From assembly GCA_900100245.1 (NCBI GenBank), contig FNEU01000007.1:1-64000 (forward strand): a DNA stretch of 64,000 nt, in the 5' to 3' direction. Positions 56,931-64,000 of the stretch are shown one piece after another. This DNA is from Lachnospiraceae bacterium G41. GTDB taxonomy: Bacteria > Bacillota > Clostridia > Lachnospirales > Lachnospiraceae. The notes beneath the pieces were generated by a model. That model had not been told where the DNA came from and searched no databases. It was given only the letters and a program-made list of their open reading frames with translations. Made by a program: the position numbers and the translations under genes. Numbering within the stretch: the first letter of the stretch is position 1; every line of letters begins with the position of its first letter.

Positions 56931-56962
56931 TTTTATGTGTCCAATTAATTGGACACATAAAA
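56931..56962. promoter_or_regulatory. Perfect 32-bp palindrome P2 before rsmG
   Basis: TTTTATGTGTCCAATT and its exact reverse complement abut at 56946/56947, making a 32-bp perfect palindrome. It shares TGTCC...GGACA with P1 at the same spacing. A TATAAT (56968-56973) follows 5 bp later, so the palindrome lies over the -35 zone of the likely rsmG promoter. Confidence 0.75.
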
Positions 56963-57005
56963 TTTATTATAATTTGATTTGATATTTTATTCATTTAGAT
57001 TTTGT

Positions 57006-57719
57006 ATGGAACAGTTTATTAATGATCTTAAAGAATGGAATATAAATATATCCGATGAGCAGTTAAATCTTTTTAAAAGATATACGGCTCTTCTTCTTGA
57101 GTGGAATGAAAAGATAAACTTAACGGCCATAACAGATATAAATGATATATATAAGAAACACTATCTTGATTCTTTATCCCTTATAAAATGTATCGATGAT
57201 TTGGGTGATAAAGAGTATACCCTTCTTGATCTCGGTACCGGCGCAGGCTTTCCCGGTATACCTTTAAAGATTATGTTTCCAAATCTTAAAATCTCTCTTG
57301 TAGATTCTTTAAGAAAAAGAGTTGATTATCTCAATCTTGTTATAGATGAATTAGGTCTTGAAAATATATCCGCTATTCATGCAAGAGCTGAAGTACTTGC
57401 ACATGATGAAAAATATCGTGAGCAGTATGACATTGTAGTATCGCGTGCTGTTGCAAATCTGTCTGTCTTAAGTGAATACTGTATTCCTTTTGTTAAAGTT
57501 GGAGGTGTATTTGTATCCTATAAGTCAGGCGATTCCAATGATGAAATAGTTAGTGCTGCAAATGCGATAGGAATGCTTGGCGGTAAGAAAGCAAAAGCAA
57601 TTGATTTTATTCTTCCTTCATCTGATTTCTCCAGGTGCAATGTTCTAATAGAAAAAAAGAAAAGCACAGAGGACAGATTTCCTCGCAAGGAAGGCATACC
57701 TTCCAAGCGTCCTTTATAA
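57006..57719 (+). CDS. rsmG: 16S rRNA (guanine-N7)-methyltransferase RsmG
   Basis: A 237-residue enzyme (GidB) that methylates G527 of 16S rRNA. Seen: the N-terminal LKEWNINISDEQLNLFKRYT, LLLEWNEKINLTAITDINDI, KHYLDSLSL, the SAM motif LLDLGTGAGFPGIPLKIMFP, LVDSLRKRVDYLNLVIDELG and VVSRAVANLSVLSEYCIPFV. The ATG at 57006 is chosen by family alignment; no Shine-Dalgarno is visible. A ~10-residue extension upstream would start inside the promoter region and is rejected. Confidence 0.95.
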   Translation: MEQFINDLKEWNINISDEQLNLFKRYTALLLEWNEKINLTAITDINDIYKKHYLDSLSLIKCIDDLGDKEYTLLDLGTGAGFPGIPLKIMFPNLKISLVDSLRKRVDYLNLVIDELGLENISAIHARAEVLAHDEKYREQYDIVVSRAVANLSVLSEYCIPFVKVGGVFVSYKSGDSNDEIVSAANAIGMLGGKKAKAIDFILPSSDFSRCNVLIEKKKSTEDRFPRKEGIPSKRPL

Positions 57720-57731
57720 TCTATATATAGT

Positions 57732-57747
57732 TGTTTCACGTGAAACA
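57732..57747. promoter_or_regulatory. parS: parS site 1
   Basis: TGTTTCACGTGAAACA, 16/16 to the Bacillus parS consensus bound by ParB. It lies 13 nt after the rsmG stop. Confidence 0.95.
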
Positions 57748-57780
57748 TTATTGAAAACTTTTCATGATACAACTATATAA

Positions 57781-57796
57781 TGTTTCACGTGAAACA
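57781..57796. promoter_or_regulatory. parS: parS site 2
   Basis: TGTTTCACGTGAAACA, perfect; 49 bp start to start from site 1, with matching ATAA...CATT flanks. Confidence 0.95.
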
Positions 57797-57947
57797 TTCT
57801 TCCCCAACATTTTGATATTTTTGTGAAACAATTTTTTAAGGGTATCTATATATAGCCTGGTTACAATCCATTATATTTTTTATTTTTATTATTTTTTTAA
57901 AACCTTGTGTGTGATAAAATGATATCACGAATTTTGGGAGGGAATGA

Positions 57948-58355
57948 ATGAAAGTAAATTTATGTTCTGCTTGCGATGTTCCGAAGCTCGCGGAAATGAA
58001 CAAGTATTTAATTGAGGATGAGAAAAGTGATAACCCTATGCAGCTTGTTGAACTCGAACACAGAATGAGCGAATTCCTTGATACGGATTATAATGCGTAT
58101 TTCTTTGTTGAAGAAAATGAAGTAGTGGGATATGCGCTGGTTAGAAATCTGCCGGAAGGATTTTACTTAAGACAGTTTTTTATAGACAGAGATTTTAGAA
58201 GAAAGCATTACGGTACACAAGCTTTCAATGAACTTTTGAAAGTTCTTAATACTAATAATATCGGCATTGATGTTTTGCCCTGGAATGAAAGAGGTCTTTC
58301 TTTTTGGAAGAGTCTCGGTTTTAAGGAAGCAGCGATTTCAATGAAACTAAAGTAA
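57948..58355 (+). CDS. GNAT-family N-acetyltransferase (third)
   Basis: A 135-residue acetyltransferase-like protein. Seen: KVNLCSACDVPKLAEMNKYL, FFVEENEVVGYALVRNLPEG, motif A RQFFIDRDFRRKHYGTQAFN and the end VLPWNERGLSFWKSLGFKEA. The Gly-x-Gly/Ala of motif A reads RRKHYG, somewhat unusual. It is flanked left and right by parS modules. The start codon lies in GGGAGGGAATGAATG, giving a strong ribosome site. Confidence 0.85.
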   Translation: MKVNLCSACDVPKLAEMNKYLIEDEKSDNPMQLVELEHRMSEFLDTDYNAYFFVEENEVVGYALVRNLPEGFYLRQFFIDRDFRRKHYGTQAFNELLKVLNTNNIGIDVLPWNERGLSFWKSLGFKEAAISMKLK

Positions 58356-58400
58356 TCGCCTATGTGTTTTATGATTTGTGAGCTATAAAGGATGGCTGCC

Positions 58401-58622
58401 ATGTTTGGAATTAAGAAGGCTAAAGTAAATAATGAAATAAGCTTTGATCCCGAGAAACAGTATGCCGTGATCCGAAGTTCCATCTGTACCGGTGAAAAGG
58501 TTGCGGGTTTTAAGAATTATTCGGACGGCCATTTTACGGAAGTCATGCTCATAAAGAGCTCGAAGGACGAAGAAATTTTCAGGGAAACCTATCATCTTGA
58601 ATCGATAAAGACAGAATATTAA
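58401..58622 (+). CDS. Small conserved-type protein (73 residues), function unknown
   Basis: A 73-residue soluble protein: FGIKKAKVNNEISFDPEKQY, AVIRSSICTGEKVAGFKNYS, DGHFTEVMLIKSSKDEEIFR. I recall similar short proteins in Lachnospiraceae (with IRSSICTGE and FTEVMLI), sometimes mislabelled aspartate dehydrogenase; this is memory, not a search. The ATG at 58401 has AAAGGA about 9 nt upstream; the earlier ATG at 58392 overlaps that site. It lies between the third GNAT gene and parS module 2. Confidence 0.75.
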   Translation: MFGIKKAKVNNEISFDPEKQYAVIRSSICTGEKVAGFKNYSDGHFTEVMLIKSSKDEEIFRETYHLESIKTEY

Positions 58623-58678
58623 TGCGTATAAATCTATATGTTGAAATCGATTCAGTAAAATCAATATCTATATATAGT

Positions 58679-58694
58679 TGTTTCACGTGAAACA
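58679..58694. promoter_or_regulatory. parS: parS site 3
   Basis: TGTTTCACGTGAAACA, perfect match. Confidence 0.95.
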
Positions 58695-58728
58695 TTTTTT
58701 GAGACCTGAAAGACATTTGACTATATAA

Positions 58729-58744
58729 TGTTTCACGTGAAACA
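58729..58744. promoter_or_regulatory. parS: parS site 4
   Basis: TGTTTCACGTGAAACA, perfect match; 50 bp start to start from site 3. Confidence 0.95.
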
Positions 58745-58806
58745 TTTTTATACAATATTTTGATAAAGAATCGTGAAACAAAAAACAGTCTGGTATATAT
58801 CTAGTA

Positions 58807-58822
58807 TGTTTCATGTGAAACA
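58807..58822. promoter_or_regulatory. parS-like site 5 (one mismatch)
   Basis: TGTTTCATGTGAAACA differs from consensus at one base (C to T at position 8), which breaks the central CACGTG. It is probably a weaker ParB site. Confidence 0.75.
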
Positions 58823-58878
58823 AAAGTTTTAATTACATCTATATTTTGTGCATAAAATATTTTTAGAAGGAGAAAAAC

Positions 58879-59379
58879 ATGACAGAGGATATTTCAATAC
58901 AAAACAGTAATAACTGGTTCAGATACAGAACAGGAGCATTTGTAGAACATGAGGGGAAATATCTTTTCATAGATTCTGCCTTCGGCGACTATTATTATAT
59001 GATAGGCGGAGCGGTACATATCGGTGAAACATCCGGCGAATGCATAGAGAGAGAAGTGTTGGAAGAATCGGGAATCAAAGCAAAAGTCGAAAATCTTTGC
59101 GTTGTCTGTGAGAATTTCTTTGACGGAAAAGGCGGGGCAATAGAAGGAAAGGATTGTCATGTCCTGGAATTCTACTACAGGATGAAAGTTGAAGATATAA
59201 ACAGTATCAGAAAGGAAAATGATGAGGGCGAAAAACTTGTCTGGTTAAGCATGGAAGAGATAACGAAATCAAACATCAAACCCTCTTTTATACCGGAGAG
59301 AATTGAAGAAATACTGTCTGCAACACATCCTCTTCACATAATTGAGGACAGGGACAGGAGTAAAAAAGCACCATTATAA
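58879..59379 (+). CDS. NUDIX hydrolase, origin-proximal
   Basis: A 166-residue pyrophosphohydrolase. Seen: WFRYRTGAFVEHEGKYLFID, the Nudix box GGAVHIGETSGECIEREVLE followed by ESGIKAKVE, and RKENDEGEKLVWLSMEEITK. The Asp/Tyr-rich SAFGDYYYMIGGAV before the box is common in this branch. Substrate unknown. AGAAGGAG precedes the ATG. It lies between parS module 2 and parA, where relatives usually have no gene. Confidence 0.92.
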   Translation: MTEDISIQNSNNWFRYRTGAFVEHEGKYLFIDSAFGDYYYMIGGAVHIGETSGECIEREVLEESGIKAKVENLCVVCENFFDGKGGAIEGKDCHVLEFYYRMKVEDINSIRKENDEGEKLVWLSMEEITKSNIKPSFIPERIEEILSATHPLHIIEDRDRSKKAPL

Positions 59380-59459
59380 AAGAAAATAAAAATGAAAATT
59401 GGAAGTATTTTATATAGATAAAGAATTCCAATAATGTTATTATGAATAAGCCGACAAAA

Positions 59460-59475
59460 AGTTTAACGTGAAACC
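59460..59475. promoter_or_regulatory. Degenerate parS-like site before parA
   Basis: AGTTTAACGTGAAACC matches the parS consensus at 13 of 16 positions and lies 41 nt before the parA start. It keeps the ACGTGAAAC core and may let ParB act on the parA promoter. Confidence 0.5.
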
Positions 59476-59515
59476 ACTTTTTGAAAAGACAAAAAAAGGG
59501 GAAAAGGAGATTAAT

Positions 59516-60277
59516 ATGGGCAGAGTTATAGCCATAGCCAATCAGAAAGGCGGAGTAGGAAAGACGACAACGGCCATTAATCTGGCAGCGGCAGTTGCAA
59601 AAAAAGGTAAAAAAGTACTTTTGATAGATATGGATCCTCAGGGAAATACAACCTCCGGATTCGGTATAGAGAAGAATGAACTGGACGATACAGTTTACGA
59701 ACTGATGCTTGGAGAATGCCCCATTAAGCAGTGCATTATCCCTGATGTTTACGAGAACCTGTCAATCATTCCTTCAAATGTAAACTTAGCAGCAGCGGAG
59801 ATTGAACTCATTGATACAGACAGAAAAGAATTTGTTTTAAAGAACGAAGTAGACTGGATAAAGGATCAGTATGATTATATCTTCATCGACTGTCCTCCTT
59901 CACTTTCCATGCTTACGGTAAATGCCATGACTACAGCCGAGAGCGTACTCGTTCCGATTCAGTGCGAGTTCTATGCAATGGAAGGTTTGAGCCAGTTAAT
60001 CCATACAGTCAATCTCGTAAAAGAAAGACTCAATCCGATTCTTACAATGGAAGGTGTTGTATTTACAATGTACGATTCCAGAACCAATCTTTCACAGGAT
60101 GTAGTTGATTCGGTAAAGGAAGCTTTGGAAGAGAGAATATTCGAGACAACAATTCCGAGAAACGTAAGACTTGCAGAGGCACCCAGCTATGGAAAGCCAA
60201 TCATTGATTACGATCCTAAATCTGCGGGCGCAGAGAGTTATCTCAAACTTGCTGACGAACTGCTTAGAATCAAATAA
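59516..60277 (+). CDS. parA: Chromosome partitioning ATPase ParA (Soj)
   Basis: A 253-residue ATPase that forms DNA-bound gradients to separate origins and also modulates DnaA. Seen: the deviant Walker A KGGVGKTTTAINLA, LLIDMDPQGNTTSGFG, FIDCPPSLSMLTVNAM, and PIQCEFYAMEGLSQLI. AAAGGAGA precedes the ATG at 59516; the upstream in-frame ATG at 59468 lies inside the parS-like site and is rejected. parB follows after 112 nt. Confidence 0.97.
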   Translation: MGRVIAIANQKGGVGKTTTAINLAAAVAKKGKKVLLIDMDPQGNTTSGFGIEKNELDDTVYELMLGECPIKQCIIPDVYENLSIIPSNVNLAAAEIELIDTDRKEFVLKNEVDWIKDQYDYIFIDCPPSLSMLTVNAMTTAESVLVPIQCEFYAMEGLSQLIHTVNLVKERLNPILTMEGVVFTMYDSRTNLSQDVVDSVKEALEERIFETTIPRNVRLAEAPSYGKPIIDYDPKSAGAESYLKLADELLRIK

Positions 60278-60284
60278 ATATACA

Positions 60285-60300
60285 TGTTTAACATGAAACC
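60285..60300. promoter_or_regulatory. Degenerate parS-like site before parB
   Basis: TGTTTAACATGAAACC matches consensus at 13 of 16 positions and lies just after the parA stop. Its two central changes (C6 to A, G9 to A) remove the CACGTG core, so binding is doubtful. Confidence 0.35.
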
Positions 60301-60389
60301 AAATCACTTAGAAACAACGTAAAATAGTGATGCAAATAAACAGAAATTATAGTATAATTTTGAAAGTATATTTCAGGGGGTAAGACAGT

Positions 60390-61289
60390 ATGGCCGGTCT
60401 TAACAAAGGCACAATAAAGGGTGCCGGAAAAGAAAAGGGATTAAATAAAAAAAGAGGAATGGATTTAATTATCCAGGCTAAGGATGACAAGGCTGTTACA
60501 GAAAAATATAAAAACAGCATTGTTATGATGAATATCTCCAAGGTTGAACCCAACCGTAATCAGCCCCGTAAAAACTTTAACGAAGATGCGTTAAATGAAC
60601 TCGCAGATTCCATAAAAGAGCACGGCATCATTGAACCTCTGATTGTTCAGGACAGAAAGTCATTCTACGAAATAATCGCCGGAGAGAGAAGATGGAGAGC
60701 TGCCAATATTGCAGGTCTTAAAGAAGTTCCCATCATCATCAAAGATCTTACCGAACAGGAAATAGTAGAGATTGCCCTCATTGAAAATATCCAGAGAGAG
60801 GATTTAAATCCGATTGAAGAAGCTGAGGCTTACAAGAGACTGATTGATGATTTCCACCTTAAGCAGGACGAAGTAGCAGATAAGGTTTCAAAGAGCCGTA
60901 CCGCTATCACCAATACAATGAGACTCTTAAAGCTTTGCCCCGAAGTTCGGCAGATGGTAATCGATGAAATGATTACCGAGGGACATGCAAGAGCTTTACT
61001 TGGAATCGAAAATGCTGAGATTCAGACTGAACTTGCGCAGCAGGCTTTCGATCAGAAGATGAGCGTTAGAGAAATCGAAAAGCTCGTCAGAAATATCGGT
61101 AAAGAAAAGAAAGAGAAAGCCAAGAAGAACGAGCAGATTTCAATCGCTTACAAGGAATACGAAAACAAATTAAAAGAAAAACTCGGAACCAAAGTAAACA
61201 TCTCCCTTAAGGAGAACGGTGCCGGAAAGATCGAAATAGATTTTTATTCCAACGATGATTTCGAAAGAATAATTGACTGTATTAAATAA
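60390..61289 (+). CDS. parB: Chromosome partitioning protein ParB (Spo0J)
   Basis: A 299-residue CTP-dependent clamp that loads at parS and spreads. Seen: a basic start (LNKGTIKGAGKEKGLNKKRG), IMMNISKVEPNRNQPRKNF-type box, ADSIKEHGIIEPLIV, the CTP-binding GERRWRAANIAGLKEVPIII, ENIQREDLNPIEEAEAYKRL, the helix-turn-helix KQDEVADKVSKSRTAITNTM, EMITEGHARALLGI, and a C-terminal dimer domain ending FERIIDCIK. GGGGG precedes the ATG. Five good parS-type sites lie within 3 kb upstream. Confidence 0.97.
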   Translation: MAGLNKGTIKGAGKEKGLNKKRGMDLIIQAKDDKAVTEKYKNSIVMMNISKVEPNRNQPRKNFNEDALNELADSIKEHGIIEPLIVQDRKSFYEIIAGERRWRAANIAGLKEVPIIIKDLTEQEIVEIALIENIQREDLNPIEEAEAYKRLIDDFHLKQDEVADKVSKSRTAITNTMRLLKLCPEVRQMVIDEMITEGHARALLGIENAEIQTELAQQAFDQKMSVREIEKLVRNIGKEKKEKAKKNEQISIAYKEYENKLKEKLGTKVNISLKENGAGKIEIDFYSNDDFERIIDCIK

Positions 61290-61336
61290 AAATGAAGAAG
61301 CACTATGGTTTACATAACATAGCAATGAGGTAATTG

Positions 61337-61897
61337 ATGAACAGCGCGTTTTTAAATAAAATAGGGCTCGGAAATGTAGATATAGGGCACCTGTTTCTGA
61401 TACTTTTTATCCTCTTGATTATTTTAATCCTTGGTGTGGGATATATCATTTACGAGAACATCAGATTCAGAATAGCATACAAAAAGTTCATGAAAGGCTC
61501 CACCGCCGACAGTTTGGAGGAAAAGATATTCCAGATGTGCGAGGAGCAGGATTCCTTAAGAAAGCTTGGCATCAAGCATTCAAGGGAAATCAAAGAGCTT
61601 TATGCAAAACACCAGTCAGCATTCCAGAAAGTAGGTCTCGTAAAATATGACGCTTTCAAGGAAATGGGCGGAAAGTTAAGTTTCTGTCTGGTGCTCTTGG
61701 ATGAGAACGATACAGGTATTCTTATAAATTCAATTCACAACACTTCCGGGTGCTTTTGCTATTCAAAGAAGATTAAGAACGGAAAGTGCGATATTGTTTT
61801 AGGAGAAGAGGAACAGCTTGCTGTTGATAAGGCAACAAGAAGAAAAATGAAGATTGCCAAAGCTCTTCCCGACAATGTCGAGTCCGACAAAGACTGA
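61337..61897 (+). CDS. DUF4446 family membrane protein
   Basis: A 186-residue protein of the DUF4446 family, which regularly follows parB in Clostridia. Seen: one N-terminal helix (LFLILFILLIILILGVGYII), the cytoplasmic KKFMKGSTADSLEEKIFQM, a coiled-coil-like stretch, AFQKVGLVKYDAFKEMGGKL, SFCLVLLDENDTGILINSIH and YSKKIKNGKCDIVLGEEEQL. Function unknown. ATG 61337 is preferred, with GAGG 7 nt upstream; a TTG lies one codon earlier. Confidence 0.88.
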   Translation: MNSAFLNKIGLGNVDIGHLFLILFILLIILILGVGYIIYENIRFRIAYKKFMKGSTADSLEEKIFQMCEEQDSLRKLGIKHSREIKELYAKHQSAFQKVGLVKYDAFKEMGGKLSFCLVLLDENDTGILINSIHNTSGCFCYSKKIKNGKCDIVLGEEEQLAVDKATRRKMKIAKALPDNVESDKD

Positions 61898-61957
61898 TAA
61901 AAGATTTAAATTATTACATATAAAAATGAGCCGGCGAAAGGTTCAAAAGGAGATATT

Positions 61958-63238
61958 ATGATAGACATTAAGTTTTTAAGAGAAAATCCTGAAGTAGTAA
62001 AGAAAAACATCGAAAACAAATTCCAGTTTGACAAGCTTCCCCTTGTAGACAAGGTAATCGAGCTTGACGAGCAGAGAAGAAAAACACAGCAGGAAGCTGA
62101 TAACTTAAAGGCAAGCAGAAATGCTATTTCTAAGCAGATTGGCGCACTGATGGCTCAGGGCAAAAAAGAAGAAGCCGAAGAAGTTAAAAAGCAGGTTGCA
62201 GAAAATGCAAAGAGACTCGAAGAACTTGATGTAAAGCAGAAGGAACTCGAGGAAGAAACCACAAAGATTATGATGGTAATTCCCAACATCATCGATCCTT
62301 CGGTTCCCATTGGTAAAGACGATACTGAAAATGTGGAAGTAACAAAGTACGGCGATCCCGTAGTTCCCGACTTTGAAATTCCCTATCATACAGAAATCAT
62401 GGAAAGATTCAACGGAATCGACCTTGATGCAGCAAGAAGAGTAGCAGGAAACGGTTTCTACTATCTCCAGGGTGACATCGCAAGACTTCACTCGGCAGTT
62501 ATTTCCTACGCAAGAGATTTTATGATCAACAGAGGATTTACCTACTGCGTACCTCCTTTTATGATCAGAAGCAACGTAGTTACAGGTGTTATGAGCTTTG
62601 CCGAAATGGATGCCATGATGTACAAGATTGAAGGCGAAGACCTTTACTTAATCGGTACATCGGAGCATTCGATGATTGGTAAGTTTATCGATACAATTAT
62701 TCCCGAGGAAGAACTTCCCAAGACCTTAACCAGTTACTCGCCCTGCTTCAGAAAAGAAAAAGGCGCACACGGTATCGAGGAAAGAGGCGTTTACAGAATT
62801 CATCAGTTCGAAAAACAGGAAATGATTGTTGTCTGCCATCCCAACGATTCCAAGATGTGGTTCGACAAATTGTGGCAGAACACTGTTGATCTTTTCAGAT
62901 CGATGGATATTCCCGTCAGAACACTTGAGTGCTGCTCGGGAGACTTGGCAGACCTTAAGGTTAAATCGTTCGACGTAGAAGCATGGTCGCCCAGACAGCA
63001 GAAGTACTTTGAAGTAGGAAGCTGCTCGAACTTAGGCGATGCTCAGGCAAGAAGACTTAAAATCAGAGTAAACGGCAAAGACGGTAGCAAGTACTTTGCT
63101 CATACATTAAACAACACGGTTGTTGCTCCTCCCAGAATGCTTATCGCATTCCTTGAAAACAACCTTCAGGCAGACGGTTCGGTGAGAATTCCCGAAGTAC
63201 TTCGTCCTTACATGGGAGGAATGACGGAGATTAGATAA
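61958..63238 (+). CDS. serS: Seryl-tRNA synthetase
   Basis: A 426-residue class II synthetase. Seen: the N-terminal coiled-coil arm (MIDIKFLRENPEVVKKNIEN, EQRRKTQQEADNLKASRNAI), GTSEHSMIGKFIDTIIPEEE, motif 2 SPCFRKEKGAHGIEERGVYR with IHQFEKQE, and motif 3 as LNNTVVAPPRMLIAFLENNL in place of the more common GLAVGRTLVAILEN. The changed motif 3 marks a clostridial SerS branch rather than a defect, because the arginine is kept. AAAAGGAG precedes the ATG. No T-box structure is visible in the short upstream gap. Confidence 0.95.
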   Translation: MIDIKFLRENPEVVKKNIENKFQFDKLPLVDKVIELDEQRRKTQQEADNLKASRNAISKQIGALMAQGKKEEAEEVKKQVAENAKRLEELDVKQKELEEETTKIMMVIPNIIDPSVPIGKDDTENVEVTKYGDPVVPDFEIPYHTEIMERFNGIDLDAARRVAGNGFYYLQGDIARLHSAVISYARDFMINRGFTYCVPPFMIRSNVVTGVMSFAEMDAMMYKIEGEDLYLIGTSEHSMIGKFIDTIIPEEELPKTLTSYSPCFRKEKGAHGIEERGVYRIHQFEKQEMIVVCHPNDSKMWFDKLWQNTVDLFRSMDIPVRTLECCSGDLADLKVKSFDVEAWSPRQQKYFEVGSCSNLGDAQARRLKIRVNGKDGSKYFAHTLNNTVVAPPRMLIAFLENNLQADGSVRIPEVLRPYMGGMTEIR

Positions 63239-63259
63239 CTCATCGGAAGCGGTGGTAAT

Positions 63260-64000
63260 ATGAACAGATATTTCAGAGCCGTTGGCTTTTTGAATAATTT
63301 CTCAATACAGGAATATGAAAAAATAGTCGAAGACATCATTTTTCGTCCGGAAGGCTCTATAATTGCGGATAATATCAACGCAAAATATCTGATTTTGGAC
63401 AAAAATCTTGATTGCGGCGAGAATATCGGAATCTGTGCCAGGATCATAAAAGATTCCAAAGGCAATATTCACAGAGATACGGTTTTTCCGTATTTCAGAA
63501 GCGATGAATTTGTTGAGCACGAGTATTGTTCGTTCGAAAAAAAGATTAGCGGCGAAGAATTTTTGGGTGTTTACGAAGATTTAAACCTCGGCGAGAACAT
63601 TTTCTTTTATGTTCAGAACGTTGATGAGCTCTTCAAGAAGAAAAATCTCAAAACCGTAAAATGTTCGGTTGCTATTTCCGGACTTTCGATTGCCGGAAAT
63701 GTGATTCTGCCCATAAAAAAGAACGACGCGCAGAGAGAAGACGCCAAAGAGTTCAACAAAAAGAGAGTTAATCTTTTAAACAAGGCAAACGACGGCGATC
63801 ACAATGCTTTCGCAACGGTAAGATATGACGATATTCTTACAAATGTTACTGTTTCCGAGCAGGTATTTGTCGAATCGATGGATATTTATACCGTTGTTGA
63901 TTCGTCATTTATTCCATGCGGTGCCGAATGCGATTTATATTCGGTCCTCGGAGAAATAGTTGATTTTAAAACCGTCAAAAATGTGGTCAGCGACGAAAAT
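63260..64000 (+). CDS. DUF3881-like protein (partial, cut by window end)
   Basis: An open frame of 247 codons runs from the ATG at 63260 off the window. Seen: MNRYFRAVGFLNNFSIQEYE at the start, DVQNVDELF-type FFYVQNVDELFKKKNLKTVK, LPIKKNDAQREDAKEFNKKR and YTVVDSSFIPCGAECDLYSV. These resemble DUF3881 proteins of Lachnospiraceae, whose function is unknown; the match is from memory. GGTGG precedes the ATG. It follows serS by 21 nt. Confidence 0.75.
   Translation, partial: MNRYFRAVGFLNNFSIQEYEKIVEDIIFRPEGSIIADNINAKYLILDKNLDCGENIGICARIIKDSKGNIHRDTVFPYFRSDEFVEHEYCSFEKKISGEEFLGVYEDLNLGENIFFYVQNVDELFKKKNLKTVKCSVAISGLSIAGNVILPIKKNDAQREDAKEFNKKRVNLLNKANDGDHNAFATVRYDDILTNVTVSEQVFVESMDIYTVVDSSFIPCGAECDLYSVLGEIVDFKTVKNVVSDEN

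Larger units (their letters stand above)
57720..57830. repeat. parS module, copy 1 (left of the third GNAT gene)
   Basis: The unit reads CTATATATAG, parS, ~33 bp, parS, AT-rich tract and a lone GTGAAACA half-site (57823-57830). The same order with the same flanks recurs at 58669-58780. The CTATATATAG word recurs once more after this copy, at 57847-57856. Confidence 0.85.
58669..58780. repeat. parS module, copy 2 (right of the small conserved gene)
   Basis: Same order as copy 1: CTATATATAG, parS (58679), ~34 bp, CTATATAA, parS (58729), AT-rich tract with TTTTGATA, GTGAAACA half-site (58773-58780). Bases between the sites differ, so the duplication is not recent or the flanks are under selection. 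The remaining gap to 58878 holds a fifth, one-mismatch site and no gene. Confidence 0.85.

Noticed and set aside
61898-61957. Possible T-box leader before serS
   Set aside because: The gap is 60 nt, too short for a T-box, and no T-box sequence or terminator hairpin is visible.

Overview
The window reads as chromosomal DNA of a Lachnospiraceae bacterium (Firmicutes, Clostridia), most likely Butyrivibrio or a close relative. This rests on the gene content (YvcK, DUF4446, a DUF3881-like protein, RqcP, a clostridial-type SerS), strong Shine-Dalgarno sites, an estimated GC of about 40%, and parS sites identical to the Bacillus consensus. The chromosome origin lies at about 48.7-49.2 kb. Leftwards of it run dnaA-dnaN-yaaA-recF-gyrB-(small membrane ORF)-gyrA on the minus strand. 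Rightwards run rpmH-rnpA-yidD-yidC-jag-mnmE-mnmG-rsmG-parA-parB-DUF4446-serS on the plus strand. Most genes on each arm follow replication.

Layout. 1-310: left end of an IS200/IS605 element cut by the window edge, next to the yvcK terminator. 1.4-6.5 kb: an exopolysaccharide control operon (PHP phosphatase, Wzz-like adaptor, tyrosine kinase with a repeated YYG tail, initiating sugar-phosphate transferase) led by an unusual cohesin/cadherin-like membrane protein; a predicted wall-anchored protein follows at 7 kb. 7.7-13.7 kb: housekeeping (ftsH, hpt, tilS, divIC-like, rqcP, hup, ygjP-like). 13.8-18.8 kb: a plus-strand cluster for envelope glycosylation (PAP2 phosphatase, GT2-GtrA fusion, phosphodiester glycosidase, membrane protein, GtrA). 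18.8-26.4 kb: DD-carboxypeptidase, GT-C-like membrane protein, LUD protein, an unrecognised membrane protein and a GH36 alpha-galactosidase. 26.5-30.7 kb: AmrS-like radical SAM enzyme, trmB and a large secreted LysM protein behind a structured leader. 30.7-36.2 kb: surE, FAD oxidoreductase, NUDIX, MFS and cation/proton antiporter. 36.4-39.5 kb: an ABC exporter split into TMD, NBD and TMD genes, with a MerR regulator and a MerR-type 19-bp-spacer promoter.

The origin-right region is the most unusual. The compact mnmE-mnmG-rsmG-parAB block is interrupted by three different GNAT acetyltransferases, a small conserved protein and a NUDIX hydrolase. One GNAT gene is bracketed by related palindromes. 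Another GNAT gene and the small protein are bracketed by two copies of a two-site parS module. Two further small membrane ORFs (gyrB-gyrA gap, and beside gyrA) are described from direct translation.

No tRNA, rRNA, CRISPR array or prophage was seen. All functions are from reading motifs; no database search was run.
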